From contig JAQXEV010000021.1 of the NCBI GenBank assembly GCA_029250665.1, positions 1 through 34,808 on the forward strand: DNA of 34,808 bases, given 5' to 3'. Source of the DNA: Candidatus Thalassarchaeaceae archaeon (GTDB taxonomy: Archaea; Thermoplasmatota; Poseidoniia; Poseidoniales; Thalassarchaeaceae). Position 1 is the first letter of the stretch. The number at the start of each line of letters is the position of its first letter. The notes beneath the pieces were generated by a model that worked only from the letters and a program-made list of their open reading frames with translations, ran no database searches and was not told the origin of the DNA. The position numbers and the translations under genes are program-made. Positions 8,285-17,089 of this stretch are shown piece after piece.

Positions 8285-8345
8285 AACTCCACGGCTTCGC
8301 GCCGATCCTCCTCTTTCAAGAGGAATTTAGGCCGAGGGTGGAGTT
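8285..8345 (+). other. Nested inverted repeats between psmB and aCPSF1
   Basis: An outer 8 bp inverted repeat, AACTCCAC (8285-8292) with GTGGAGTT (8338-8345), encloses a tight inner hairpin TCCTCT-TTCA-AGAGGA (8309-8324). The element fills nearly all of the gap between the psmB stop and the aCPSF1 start and would be the aCPSF1 leader. A GAGGTG ribosome-binding-like sequence follows at about 8354-8359, outside the stem. A role in termination or leader control is inferred. Confidence 0.5.
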
Positions 8346-8364
8346 ACTCTTGCGAGGTGTTTGA

Positions 8365-10281
8365 ATGAGATTGACATTGTCAGAAGTTAAACAGAAAGTA
8401 TCGAAATTGATACCAGAAGATATTGACTATGAGGTCGATGTCGAAGCCGGCTCGATAGCCATAATTACGAAACAGCCCGATGCTTTCAGCTCCCCTGGTC
8501 AATCTTTGACCGTGAAGATTGCTAAGACTGTCAAGCGGCGAGTCATCATCCGCCCGCACCCAGATATCCTTGCCGATGAGGAAACTGTGCGCCAGAAAGT
8601 CACTGAAATTATTCCTCCAGATGCTGAAGTCCGTAACGTCTGGATTGACCCAGCTCTCTCCGAGGTAACCCTCGAATGTGACGACCCAGCTGCTGCTGTA
8701 GGCCCAAAGGGAATCAATATCAAGAATCTCAGGGACGAAGTTGGCTGGCTCATTTCAGTTGAACGAGCACCAGCATTCGAGAGCCGAACCCAGCACGATA
8801 TCCGCCGCTATCGCAAGGAACTCGCCGATGAGAGAAAATCACTCCTGCGCAAGTTCGGAACTCGAATCTACCGTCCAAAGCGTGCGGGCGAGTCTTGGGC
8901 TCGCCTCACCGCCTTGGGGTCGTACCGCGAGGTTGGGAGAGCCATGCATCTTGTTACTACAAATGAGTCTCGAGTTTTGGTTGATTGTGGAGCAAAGCCA
9001 ACAATGAACCGCAGCGAGGTTCAGCCATTTTTCAACGCCCCAGAGCTGCTTCCTCTCGACAATCTCGATGCAATCGTCCTCACGCATGCACATGTCGATC
9101 ACATCGCAATGTTGCCTGTTCTATTCCGCTACGGTTACAGAGGACCAGTGTACTGTACGCCTCCTACGAGAGATTTGATGACTTTGTTGCAGATGGATTA
9201 CATCAAGGTCGCTCAGGCTGAAGGTGTAGATCCACCTTATTCCAAGGCTGACATTCAAGAGTGTATCAAACACGTTGTAGATATTCGCTGGGGAGACAAA
9301 ACCGACATCGCACCGGATGTCAAAATTACTCTCGAAAACGCCGGACACATCCTTGGCTCATCGAGTGTTTACATGCAAATCGGAGAAGGGAATTCCGAAC
9401 ACCGATTGCTATTCTCTGGTGATATCAAATACGAACGGTCATGGCTCTTCGATGCAGCGACAGTTCGATTCCCTAAGGTTGAGACTCTGGTCATCGAATC
9501 GACTTATGGTGGAGCTCAGGATTTTCAACCAAATCGACAGGATGCGACTCAAGAATTACAGGATTTGATCAAATTAGCACTGTCTCGTGGTGGCAAAATA
9601 TTCTGTCCTGTATTCGCGGTTGGGCGCTCACAGGAAGTGATGATTGCTATCGACCAACTGTTCAAGTCTGGCGAAGTTAAACCTGTCACTGTTTGGCTTG
9701 ATGGGATGATCTCTGAAGCCACAGCAATTCATGCCAGCCACCCAGATTTCCTCAATCGCGATCTGCGCTCAAAGGTTCTGAGGGGTGGCGACGAGAATCC
9801 GTTCAATTCGACTTGGTTCCGCCAAGTCGATAGCCGAGAGCAACGGGAATCACTGCTCTACGACCCATCTCCATGCATTGTTCTTGCAACCTCAGGAATG
9901 ATGACTGGCGGCCCTATAATTGAGTACTTCAAGCACTGGGCTCCCGAGACCAATAACACACTCTGCTTCGTCGGCTACCAAGCCTCAGGCACACTCGGCC
10001 GACGGCTACAACAAGGGCACGCCGAGGTCCCTCTGATGGACAAAGGCAAGACTCACATGATTCCTGTCTCTTGCAATGTGGTAACTATCGACGGTTTCAG
10101 TGGACACTCTGATCGCCGCCAACTCATGGATTACGTCAAGGCGTTGAACCCAACTCCACGCAAGATCATCTGTCATCACGGTGACCCGAAGACCTGCAAT
10201 GCATTCCGCCAAGGTCTCCGCGACGAATTCCGTGTCCAGACCTATGCGCCCGCTAATCTTGAGACTCTGCGCTTGAAGTGA
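8365..10281 (+). CDS. aCPSF1 (FttA) KH-domain beta-CASP ribonuclease / transcription termination factor
   Basis: This 638-residue protein has the full archaeal aCPSF1 architecture. Two KH-type domains occupy about residues 1-170 (with GPKGINIKNL at 113), followed by a metallo-beta-lactamase domain with the zinc motif HAHVDH (241-246), a beta-CASP domain (PVFAVGRSQEVMIAI and SGMMTGGP blocks) and the C-terminal FSGHSDRRQL and CHHGDP motifs. The family cleaves RNA 3' ends and drives factor-dependent transcription termination in archaea. The ATG at 8365 has a GAGGTG Shine-Dalgarno-like site 5 bp upstream. It sits 83 bp after psmB. Inverted repeats occur both in the leader and across the stop codon. 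Confidence 0.96.
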   Translation: MRLTLSEVKQKVSKLIPEDIDYEVDVEAGSIAIITKQPDAFSSPGQSLTVKIAKTVKRRVIIRPHPDILADEETVRQKVTEIIPPDAEVRNVWIDPALSEVTLECDDPAAAVGPKGINIKNLRDEVGWLISVERAPAFESRTQHDIRRYRKELADERKSLLRKFGTRIYRPKRAGESWARLTALGSYREVGRAMHLVTTNESRVLVDCGAKPTMNRSEVQPFFNAPELLPLDNLDAIVLTHAHVDHIAMLPVLFRYGYRGPVYCTPPTRDLMTLLQMDYIKVAQAEGVDPPYSKADIQECIKHVVDIRWGDKTDIAPDVKITLENAGHILGSSSVYMQIGEGNSEHRLLFSGDIKYERSWLFDAATVRFPKVETLVIESTYGGAQDFQPNRQDATQELQDLIKLALSRGGKIFCPVFAVGRSQEVMIAIDQLFKSGEVKPVTVWLDGMISEATAIHASHPDFLNRDLRSKVLRGGDENPFNSTWFRQVDSREQRESLLYDPSPCIVLATSGMMTGGPIIEYFKHWAPETNNTLCFVGYQASGTLGRRLQQGHAEVPLMDKGKTHMIPVSCNVVTIDGFSGHSDRRQLMDYVKALNPTPRKIICHHGDPKTCNAFRQGLRDEFRVQTYAPANLETLRLK

Positions 10282-10298
10282 ACAACTGCTCTTCAAGC
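10271..10298 (+). terminator. Inverted repeat spanning the aCPSF1 stop codon
   Basis: GCTTGAAG (10271-10278) and CTTCAAGC (10291-10298) form a perfect 8 bp stem with a 12-base loop that contains the TGA stop (10279-10281). No long T-run follows, so it is not a classical intrinsic terminator. It lies between convergent genes and may mark or protect the 3' end of the transcript. Confidence 0.45.
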
Positions 10299-10332
10299 CG
10301 TTGCCGACTCAGGGTCAACAGGTGTAGGTGAC

Positions 10333-10635
10333 TTAGAGCACTGGCACATCGAAGCCGTCTTCGACTGGGTCGGGTGCATCTTTTGTCCCCACAAAGTCGG
10401 CTTCTTCTTCCTCAACCAATTCAACTGGGTCAGCACTAGAACGATTCCAAAACGAGTCAGGAGTCATCGCTGATGCTAGAGCAGCAGGCATCAACAGGAG
10501 GTATATCCAGACCTCGAGAGTCAGCGCACCATCGCTAATCAGACGCTTAACAGAGAGCCCAATCAGCATTGCAAAGGCCAACCAGCCAATGACCACACGC
10601 GCCTGAACCACACCTCCCGCCTTACTACCAAACAA
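10333..10635 (-). CDS. Small membrane protein with acidic tail, unknown function
   Basis: This protein of about 100 residues has two predicted membrane helices (VVIGWLAFAMLIGLSV and LEVWIYLLLMPAALASAM) and an acidic cytoplasmic-like tail (EEEEADFVGTKDAPDP...). The start appears to be TTG at 10635, with a GAGGAGGG stretch about 14 bp upstream; a GTG eight codons further in is also possible. I do not recognise a family. It is convergent with aCPSF1 and divergent from the zinc-ribbon gene. Confidence 0.6.
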   Translation of the reverse strand: MFGSKAGGVVQARVVIGWLAFAMLIGLSVKRLISDGALTLEVWIYLLLMPAALASAMTPDSFWNRSSADPVELVEEEEADFVGTKDAPDPVEDGFDVPVL

Positions 10636-10729
10636 ATTAGGATGGCCCTCCTCAACAGAACATACCTCTCTCTTTGACCAAGTTTACTCTTCGGACAACC
10701 TCTTGAACCGCGAATACTAACACCGTCTC

Positions 10730-11167
10730 ATGGAGTCGAACTGGATGTTGCTCAAATGCCAGTGCGGCCATTCATTTGGGGTCCGTCAAGGTTCCAGAGC
10801 TTCATGCAGTCGTTGTGGCGAGTCAGATAAGATTACCACAACAGCAGTCTTCTCCGATTCCGCACGACTCGCCCAAGCCGTCGCAACAGCCAATCTTCCT
10901 ACTGAAATCCGCGCTGAAGTCGAATCTAAGGTGAAAAAGGAGAATCTGCGCCGAGAAGCTTCCCGTGAACGTGCTGGCATCAACACGATTCACCGTATAC
11001 TCCGTGATTCAACCGATGCCCAGGGAATCCTCACCCTAGCCCGGCTCAGGGACAATTTAGCGGCCGAGGGTATCGCAGAGCCAACTGCAGAACAAGTAGT
11101 CGGTTCCGCTGAGGAAGAAGGTGTAGTTCACCGTTCAGGGCAAGAGCAGTGGAGGTGGTTAGCGTGA
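10730..11167 (+). CDS. Zinc-ribbon / winged-helix-like protein, unknown function
   Basis: This 145-residue protein begins with a four-cysteine zinc ribbon: CQCG at residues 10-13 and CSRC at about 26-29. A basic helical linker (EVESKVKKENLRREASRERAG) follows. The last 60 residues read like a small winged helix (ILTLARLRDNLAAEGIAEPTAEQVVGSAEEEGVVHR), where a shared strand would end in QWRWLA. A nucleic-acid-binding role is plausible but unproven. ATG starts at 10730 and 10745 are both possible. tRNA-Pro follows 36 bp downstream on the same strand. Confidence 0.7.
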   Translation: MESNWMLLKCQCGHSFGVRQGSRASCSRCGESDKITTTAVFSDSARLAQAVATANLPTEIRAEVESKVKKENLRREASRERAGINTIHRILRDSTDAQGILTLARLRDNLAAEGIAEPTAEQVVGSAEEEGVVHRSGQEQWRWLA

Positions 11168-11203
11168 ACTCCATAAGGACAGCGCAGGTGGCCGAATCAC
11201 TCA

Positions 11204-11281
11204 GGGCCCGTGGGTTAGTCTGGTCTATGCTAGATCGTTTGGGACGATTTGACCCAGGTTCGAATCCTGGCGGGCCCACCA
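11204..11281 (+). tRNA. tRNA-Pro (anticodon UGG), CCA encoded
   Basis: A cloverleaf can be drawn by hand. The acceptor stem GGGCCCG (11204-11210) pairs with CGGGCCC (11271-11277). The anticodon stem GATCG/CGATT closes loop TTTGGGA, placing TGG at 11240-11242 with the G37 typical of proline tRNAs. The T arm is CCAGG-TTCGAAT-CCTGG. The discriminator A (11278) is followed by a genomically encoded CCA. The D stem is weak (G-U pairs), and no intron is present. It lies 36 bp after the zinc-ribbon gene and is convergent with the Nudix gene. Confidence 0.93.
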
Positions 11282-11315
11282 CCAAATGATTTCAACGGCG
11301 AATGCTAAATCATAA

Positions 11316-12077
11316 TCAGAGGAATTTCTGAATTGCTTCGATGTCGAAAAGAGAGACTGCGACTTGAAGCGCCTCTTCTTTAGTGAACCAGCGTGCCTCT
11401 TCGATCTCATCATCCTTCGGTACGATATCTTCTGCTGCGATATCCGCTTCGCAACGATAAGTAAACGATAGCCAACAGATTCCGTCAGGCGTGAAAATTT
11501 CCTGCCTCACAATTTGAGTCCCTTCTCCTTCACTTCCTCGGCTGCTTTCTCCAAGTGGGTCAGCGATTCTGATATTGATTCCAAGTTCTTCCAGCGCCTC
11601 GCGTTCGGCCCCTGTTCTTGGATGTTCATCGTAATCGACAAAGCCGCCTGGAAGTGTCCAACAACCGGTGAAGAATCCCCGCGTGACTTTAGCCATCAAA
11701 ACTTCATTTCGCGGGTTGCTGACGACGACTTTACTGACGACCCGATGAAGCGTTCGATAGACCGATTCTCTCGCCACCGGGTCGACTTCGCTATCACTGA
11801 TTACCGCATCCTTCCAAGCCCATTCTCCGGGCCAAGGGATTTCTGGTGTTGCTACGATTACCTCATGCATTTCTTGACCTAACCTAAACCGATTGGTTCG
11901 CTTTGCTTTCCAAGTCAACCCCATCTTTGTTGCTTCTTCTGGGGTTGGTAATCGAATTGAGAATCCTCCATCTCCTTTTCTTCCCATTTGAGGGATTGCT
12001 GGGCCGCCACCATCTAAATCGACTAGTAGTAATTTGCCGTCGTGTTCGAGGTGAATGTGACGGCGGGTATCACTCAT
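11316..12077 (-). CDS. Nudix hydrolase
   Basis: This 253-residue protein has a perfect Nudix box, G-x5-E-x7-REALEELGI, read as GGFVDYDEHPRTGAEREALE and following residues. Nudix enzymes hydrolyse nucleoside-diphosphate derivatives; the box alone does not fix the substrate. The N-terminal 100 residues (GGGPAIPQMGRKGDGGFSIR...) form an extra domain without cysteine ligands, so it is not the NudC zinc type. The start is an ATG at 12077. It lies 91 bp after malate dehydrogenase on the same strand, and a TATA-like CTAAAATATCG is present in that gap (near 12138-12150 on the minus strand), so it may have its own promoter. Confidence 0.85.
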   Translation of the reverse strand: MSDTRRHIHLEHDGKLLLVDLDGGGPAIPQMGRKGDGGFSIRLPTPEEATKMGLTWKAKRTNRFRLGQEMHEVIVATPEIPWPGEWAWKDAVISDSEVDPVARESVYRTLHRVVSKVVVSNPRNEVLMAKVTRGFFTGCWTLPGGFVDYDEHPRTGAEREALEELGINIRIADPLGESSRGSEGEGTQIVRQEIFTPDGICWLSFTYRCEADIAAEDIVPKDDEIEEARWFTKEEALQVAVSLFDIEAIQKFL

Positions 12078-12168
12078 CAGTCATAGCGGGTGTAGTAAAG
12101 GCGATGAAACCGACGGCTCAATATCACAAGCAATTCGATATTTTAGAGCGGCTTCGTGACACTCGTGT

Positions 12169-13143
12169 CTACAAGAGTTCACTCACTGCATCTCGTTCCC
12201 CGAGGAGGGCAGCTACATTCTCGTCAATCTTTGCTTGCGCGAACGCGTCAACGGGGAGGTCATCCACCACAATCACCTCTCCCCCATCACATCGACAAGG
12301 GAAGCTAAACACAAGTCCCTCGGGCACTCCATACCATCCTTCCGAAGGGAGCGCGACGGACACGATGCGTCCGTTCGAGCCTTGCCACCAGTCACGCATG
12401 TGATCCACAGCAGCCGATGCAGCAGATGCTGCGGAAGAGGCGCCGCGCGCCATTATGACTGCCTTTCCACGAGTAGATACGGTATCGAGGAAGGATCCCT
12501 GAAGCCAATCGCTATCGAACAAATCGGTCGCTGAGCGTCCGTCCACAGTCCCAAAACGCGGGTCGGGGTACATCGTATTGGAGTGGTTACCCCAGATGAA
12601 TACGTCTAGAACTTTTGAGGCTGGGACGCCGGCGCGCTCTGCCATCAGGCCCACTGCACGGTTCTGATCGAGGCGAGTCATAGCGGTAAACTGTCGAGAG
12701 GAAATACCCGGTGCGTTAGCGGAGGCGATGAGCGCATTGGTATTGCAGGGGTTGCCCACCGTGATCACTTTGACATCGCGTGAAGCCACTGCATCGATTG
12801 CCTTACCTTGACCTACAAAGATGGGTCCGTTGGCGGCAACGAGGTCAGCCCGGTCCATGTCTTTTGTCCGTGGCCGTGAACCAACAAGGAATATCGCTTC
12901 AGCATCGTTAAACGCAACCTTTGGGTTATCGGTACCGATAATGCCGTGTACCAACGGAAACGCGGAGTCTTGGAGTTCCATAATCACACCATCGAGTCGT
13001 TGCATTCCAGGAGGGATTTCCAGTAACTGTAGAATTACTGGCTGATTAGCTCCAAAGCAATCACCACTTGCAATTCGCCACAACAAGGCGTATCCAATGT
13101 TTCCTGCGGCTCCAGTAACAGCAACTCGTATCGGTGTTCGCAT
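12169..13143 (-). CDS. mdh: Malate dehydrogenase (MDH type 2, NAD-dependent)
   Basis: This 324-residue enzyme oxidises malate to oxaloacetate in the TCA cycle. It belongs to the cytosolic/bacterial MDH2-type branch rather than the LDH-like type common in archaea: [19 protein letters not shown] is its nucleotide-binding loop, [14 protein letters not shown] carries the substrate arginines, TRLDQNRA the catalytic Asp/Arg region, and [12 protein letters not shown] the proton-relay histidine. The ATG at 13143 has a good Shine-Dalgarno site (GAGGAG, 6 bp away). It diverges from the CPBP protease gene across a 109 bp gap that contains an imperfect GGGTT...AACCC repeat. Confidence 0.95.
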   Translation of the reverse strand: MRTPIRVAVTGAAGNIGYALLWRIASGDCFGANQPVILQLLEIPPGMQRLDGVIMELQDSAFPLVHGIIGTDNPKVAFNDAEAIFLVGSRPRTKDMDRADLVAANGPIFVGQGKAIDAVASRDVKVITVGNPCNTNALIASANAPGISSRQFTAMTRLDQNRAVGLMAERAGVPASKVLDVFIWGNHSNTMYPDPRFGTVDGRSATDLFDSDWLQGSFLDTVSTRGKAVIMARGASSAASAASAAVDHMRDWWQGSNGRIVSVALPSEGWYGVPEGLVFSFPCRCDGGEVIVVDDLPVDAFAQAKIDENVAALLGERDAVSELL

Positions 13144-13252
13144 TAGTTCTCCTCAATTGGTGGGGTTAGAATTCAACCCTTAGCCTTTGGTGAGGCGTTT
13201 GTTCGGCCGATGACGCCCTAAGCCTCAATTATGCCGTGTTCGACCAGAGTGC

Positions 13253-13951
13253 ATGGAGCGTCGTAGGCAAGCCCTTCTAGCATTGTTTCTAGTGTCTCTG
13301 ATGCCGACTACCTCGATTCTCTTCGCTTACTCGTGGAGCGACTCAGAACTCGCTGGGCAGGCCTTCTTCGTTTTCGCGAAGTTGTGGATAATCGCCATTC
13401 CAATCTATTGGTTGTATCGCGTCGAAGCTGGCAATTTCTCAATACGAAAATTGCTTGGCCTCGACTCACTTACCTCGTCATCTCGCAATGAAGCGATAAT
13501 CTCGGGGCTTGGTATGTTTGCGATTATTGCGGGAACTTATGCTGTGCTCGGCGATTCGGTTGATGTTACACTGATGAAGGAGGAGATTGGTGCGACGGGG
13601 TTGTTGAATCCGACTACATTCTTCCTTGGTGCAATCTATTGGATAACTCTCAACAGCCTTGTCGAAGAATTCGTTTTCAGGCAATTTGTTGGCGACCGTT
13701 TGCTCGAACTCACTGGTAGCAATTTCGCCTCGGTCGCCGGTTCAGCAATTGTATTCACTCTGCACCACACCGTCGCACTCACCTATTATTTCGCACTCTG
13801 GCAAAACACACTAGCGACAATCGCAATACTAGGAGCAGGTGCGATATGGTCAATTCTCTGGCTACGCCACCGCTCGCTCGCAGCCTGTTGGATATCCCAC
13901 GCGATAGCAGATGTCGCAGTCTTTGGCGTAGCCTATCTCATCCTCTTTTGA
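13253..13951 (+). CDS. CPBP-family intramembrane metalloprotease
   Basis: This 232-residue polytopic protein has about six to seven hydrophobic segments. The CPBP (Abi/CAAX-like) motifs are all present: motif 1 EEFVFR (Glu138, Glu139, Arg143), motif 2 TLHHTVAL (His171) and motif 3 SHAIAD (His216 and following Asp). Family members cleave within the membrane; substrates here are unknown. The start is an ATG at 13253, with no strong ribosome binding site, divergent from mdh. About 160 bp without a clear gene follow before pntAA, containing only a short TGAGCC-TAC-GGCTCA hairpin (14077-14091). Confidence 0.87.
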   Translation: MERRRQALLALFLVSLMPTTSILFAYSWSDSELAGQAFFVFAKLWIIAIPIYWLYRVEAGNFSIRKLLGLDSLTSSSRNEAIISGLGMFAIIAGTYAVLGDSVDVTLMKEEIGATGLLNPTTFFLGAIYWITLNSLVEEFVFRQFVGDRLLELTGSNFASVAGSAIVFTLHHTVALTYYFALWQNTLATIAILGAGAIWSILWLRHRSLAACWISHAIADVAVFGVAYLILF

Positions 13952-14110
13952 TCTTCATCCAACTCACTGTGACCTCTTATTGTCATTATCCGATGCTGCA
14001 CAATCGTGAATGCTGTTGGAACCAAACCATCCGTTTGATTCAATAATCGACTTCCGGTCGCTCGGCCTATCTGACTTGAGCCTACGGCTCATTTGGAGAG
14101 CGTGATCTCG

Positions 14111-15271
14111 ATGAGACTTGGTGTGCTGAAGGAACCTGAAGGAGAAGACAGGGTCGCCATCGTGCCGAAATCCCTGCGCAAATTGGGCAAGACTGGCTTT
14201 GAGATTGTCATTGAATCCGGTGCTGGAATTGCTGCGAATCACCTCGACGCTGATTACGCGGAAAGCGGCGCCACAGTTGGCTCTCGCTCCGACGCGTTGA
14301 GTGCACCTCTGATCATCTCGATTCACCTTCCTGATGTGGCCGACCTCCACTCAGGACAGGTCGTTGCTTGTGTTGCCGATCCTTTTCGGAACCCTGAGAA
14401 GGTTCAGGCGTGCCTAGATGCGGGAATCACATTGCTTTCGATGGATATGATTCCTCGTCGTCTTTCGCGTGCTCAATCGATGGATGTAAATTCGAGTCAG
14501 GATAACTTAGCAGGATACAAGGCTGTCCTGCTCGGGGCTGCGGCAGTTCCGAAAAGTATCCCGATGATGACAACTTCAGCTGGTACGATTCGTCCTTCTA
14601 AGGTCGTAATCATGGGTAGTGGTGTCGCTGGCTTGCAAGCCATCGCTACCGCCAAGCGTCTCGGCGCAGTTGTCTATGCATCTGATGTACGCAAGTCTGC
14701 CGCCGAGCAGATTGAATCTGTCGGCGGTCGATTCATCGAAGTCGATGGGATGGATGATTTCGAAGATGAATCAGGATATGCTAAGCCTTTGACTGCTGAA
14801 TTCATTCAAAAGGTGAACGACACCGTTTGCGGTGTCGCGAGCGATGCTGACATCATTGTCACTACCGCTCGTATTTTCGGCCGACCTGCGCCAATCACTG
14901 TCCCAAGCAGTGCAGTGTCCGGATTCAAACCCGGAGCAGTTATTGTTGACATGAATGCAGATGTCGGTGGCAATTGTGAGGATACAGTGGCGGGAGAGAC
15001 CGTGGTTACTGCGAATGGAGTAACAATCATCGGTATCAAGAATCTTCCAGGAACTCTGGCTAATACCGCCTCATTCCTATATTCAAACAACCTCACTACA
15101 TTCATCACCTCAATTTTCAAAGAGGGCGAATTGGTGATTTCCGAAGATGATGATGTCTTGGTCGGCGCTCCTGAAGGCAATGATTTTCACGTTCCCGGTA
15201 TGGGTGGCGTTCTGATCTGCTCAGGGGGCAATATGCATCCTAAGCAGACTCGACTTGGAGGTGTTCTCTGA
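14111..15271 (+). CDS. pntAA: NAD(P) transhydrogenase alpha subunit part 1
   Basis: This 386-residue NAD(H)-binding domain I resembles alanine dehydrogenase. MRLGVLKEPEGEDRVAIVP opens the family pattern, and KVVIMGSGVAGLQAIATAKRLGA is the dinucleotide-binding loop. The mobile-loop region and the closing GMGGVLICSGGNMHPKQ are typical. I chose the ATG at 14111 over an upstream TTG at 14093. The stop TGA overlaps the next ATG (ATGA arrangement at 15268-15273), so pntAA, pntAB and pntB are translationally coupled. This three-gene split resembles that of Rhodospirillum rubrum. Confidence 0.93.
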   Translation: MRLGVLKEPEGEDRVAIVPKSLRKLGKTGFEIVIESGAGIAANHLDADYAESGATVGSRSDALSAPLIISIHLPDVADLHSGQVVACVADPFRNPEKVQACLDAGITLLSMDMIPRRLSRAQSMDVNSSQDNLAGYKAVLLGAAAVPKSIPMMTTSAGTIRPSKVVIMGSGVAGLQAIATAKRLGAVVYASDVRKSAAEQIESVGGRFIEVDGMDDFEDESGYAKPLTAEFIQKVNDTVCGVASDADIIVTTARIFGRPAPITVPSSAVSGFKPGAVIVDMNADVGGNCEDTVAGETVVTANGVTIIGIKNLPGTLANTASFLYSNNLTTFITSIFKEGELVISEDDDVLVGAPEGNDFHVPGMGGVLICSGGNMHPKQTRLGGVL

Positions 15272-15585
15272 TGGATCCAACAATGCTCCTCGGCTCAATC
15301 ACATTATTCGCGCTCTCGATTTTCCTTGGCTTCGAGCTCATCACCAAAGTGCCTGCAACTCTGCACACTCCTCTGATGAGTGGTGCTAACGCGATTTCAG
15401 GAATCAGTATCGTCGGCGCTCTTGTTGGCGCCAATGTTGTCTACGCGGGCGGCGACACTCTTGTCAGTGGAATTCTTGCGTTCATCGCTGTTGTCCTCGC
15501 AATGATCAATGTCGTTGGCGGTTTTGCGGTAACAAATCGTATGCTCAACATGATCGCTGGAAAGAAGCGAGGTGGTAATCGATGA
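15271..15585 (+). CDS. pntAB: NAD(P) transhydrogenase alpha subunit part 2 (membrane)
   Basis: This 104-residue protein with three membrane helices forms the N-terminal part of membrane domain II: LLGSITLFALSIFLGFELI, then the conserved ITKVPATLHTPLMSGANAISGI block, then GILAFIAVVLAMINVVGGF. It ends in a basic tail (GKKRGGNR). It works with PntB to couple hydride transfer to proton movement across the membrane. It overlaps pntAA by one base and pntB by four bases (ATGA). Confidence 0.94.
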   Translation: MDPTMLLGSITLFALSIFLGFELITKVPATLHTPLMSGANAISGISIVGALVGANVVYAGGDTLVSGILAFIAVVLAMINVVGGFAVTNRMLNMIAGKKRGGNR

Positions 15586-17009
15586 TCAATGATGAATGGG
15601 TTGCTATCGGCTATCTTTTCTCAGCCGCTCTCTTCATCTTCGGATTGAAGAATCTCTCACATCCTCGCACCGCGCCACGCGGCAATCAACTAGGTGCGAT
15701 GGGAATGCTTGTTGCAGTCCTGACAACTGTCCTTCAGATGGAACTAGGTGAAGGTATTGTTGGATGGGCACTCATAGGTGGTGGATTGCTTCTGGGTGGA
15801 GTCATCGGCTGGATTATGGCCGTCCGTGTCGAGATGACTGGAATGCCAGAACTCGTCGCTTTGTTCAACGGTTTTGGAGGAGCAGCTTCCGCTCTTGTTG
15901 CACTATCGGAATCCTGGAAGTACATCGAAAATGAAAGTCTCGAGCTCCCCACGGGTCTCGAAATTCAGGTCGTCGTAGTCGCTGCAGGACTCTCAGCGCT
16001 CGTCGGTTGGATGACTCTGACCGGTTCTCTTCTAGCGATGCTCAAACTCAAGGGGGGCGTCGAAATATTCGGCAAGTGGATTCGCGTACCTACCTGGGGT
16101 CCTGAATGGTTGAATCCAATCAAGGCCATCTTATTCTTGGGGACTCTGGTTCTAATCGTTCTAGCGATTGACGATCCTACGAATACCGATTACCTCTACG
16201 CGATAATCGGAATTTCATGCCTTCTCGGAATTCTACTCGTTCTGCCTATAGGCGGCGCTGATATGCCAGTCGTCGTCTCTCTGCTTAACTCACTGTCTGG
16301 AATCGCCGCGGCATTCACCGGATTTATCATCTCCAACAGCGTCCTCATCGTAGCCGGTTCACTAGTCGGCGCAAGTGGTCTAATCTTGACTTTCATCATG
16401 TGCAAGGCGATGAACCGCCAACTCAAGGATGTCTTGTTCAAGTCCTTCGGAGGTTCGGATAAGGAACAGGTCACACGCACTAAGGTTGGCAGCGATGCCG
16501 ACGAGGTTGCAATGATGATTGATGGCGCCCAGAAAATTATCATCGTCCCAGGATACGGAATGGCGGTAAGTCAGTGCCAACACCAAGTGAAGGAATTCGC
16601 CGATTTGGTCAGCGAGAAGTTTGACACTGAGGTGAAGTACGCAATCCACCCTGTGGCGGGAAGGATGCCAGGTCACATGAATGTCCTACTTGCTGAGGCA
16701 AATGTGCCTTACGAACAACTCATCGAGATGTCCGAAATCAATCCTGAAATGCCTGAGGCTGACATTGCACTTGTCATCGGTGCCAACGACACCTGCAACC
16801 CTGCAGCACGCACCGGCGAGGGCCCTCTCGCTGGAATGCCAATCATCGATGCCGACGCCGCTCGAACGGTTGTAATAATCAAGCGGAGCCTATCAGTCGG
16901 CTATGCTGGAGTTGACAATGATCTTTTCTTCATGGACAAGACGATGATGCTCTTTGGCGATGGCAAGAAAATGATGAATGAACTCAATTCGGCTGTCAAG
17001 GAGCTGTGA
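15582..17009 (+). CDS. pntB: NAD(P) transhydrogenase beta subunit
   Basis: This 475-residue protein combines about eight to nine membrane helices (residues 1 to about 275) with the NADP(H)-binding domain III. The latter shows IIIVPGYGMAVSQCQHQVKEF, the HPVAGRMPGHMNVLLAEA block and GANDTCNPAARTGEGPLAGMP, all hallmarks of PntB. The enzyme uses the ion gradient to reduce NADP+ with NADH. The start ATG overlaps the pntAB stop. A strong hairpin (17016-17034) follows the stop within 10 bp and probably ends the transcript. Confidence 0.95.
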   Translation: MINDEWVAIGYLFSAALFIFGLKNLSHPRTAPRGNQLGAMGMLVAVLTTVLQMELGEGIVGWALIGGGLLLGGVIGWIMAVRVEMTGMPELVALFNGFGGAASALVALSESWKYIENESLELPTGLEIQVVVVAAGLSALVGWMTLTGSLLAMLKLKGGVEIFGKWIRVPTWGPEWLNPIKAILFLGTLVLIVLAIDDPTNTDYLYAIIGISCLLGILLVLPIGGADMPVVVSLLNSLSGIAAAFTGFIISNSVLIVAGSLVGASGLILTFIMCKAMNRQLKDVLFKSFGGSDKEQVTRTKVGSDADEVAMMIDGAQKIIIVPGYGMAVSQCQHQVKEFADLVSEKFDTEVKYAIHPVAGRMPGHMNVLLAEANVPYEQLIEMSEINPEMPEADIALVIGANDTCNPAARTGEGPLAGMPIIDADAARTVVIIKRSLSVGYAGVDNDLFFMDKTMMLFGDGKKMMNELNSAVKEL

Positions 17010-17015
17010 GCGCAA

Positions 17016-17034
17016 CGCCTCCCCTAGGGAGGCG
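17016..17034 (+). terminator. Hairpin after pntB
   Basis: CGCCTCCC (17016-17023) and GGGAGGCG (17027-17034) form a perfect 8 bp GC-rich stem with a CTA loop. It begins 6 bp after the pntB stop, and a loosely T-rich stretch (GGTTATTTGTTC) follows about 10 bp later. It most likely ends or stabilises the transhydrogenase transcript. Confidence 0.55.
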
Positions 17035-17089
17035 AGCAAGTAATGGTTATTTGTTCGACGAGGCCGGAGAAAGACGAAGGTGAGTGTAG

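Noticed and set aside
11204-11281. Intron in tRNA-Pro, given endA in the same window
   Set aside because: The anticodon loop is a normal seven bases with no insertion.
12169-12181. GACAC-TC-GTGTC dyad just past the mdh stop as a terminator
   Set aside because: The stem is only 5 bp with a 2-base loop and no T-run follows; too weak to claim.
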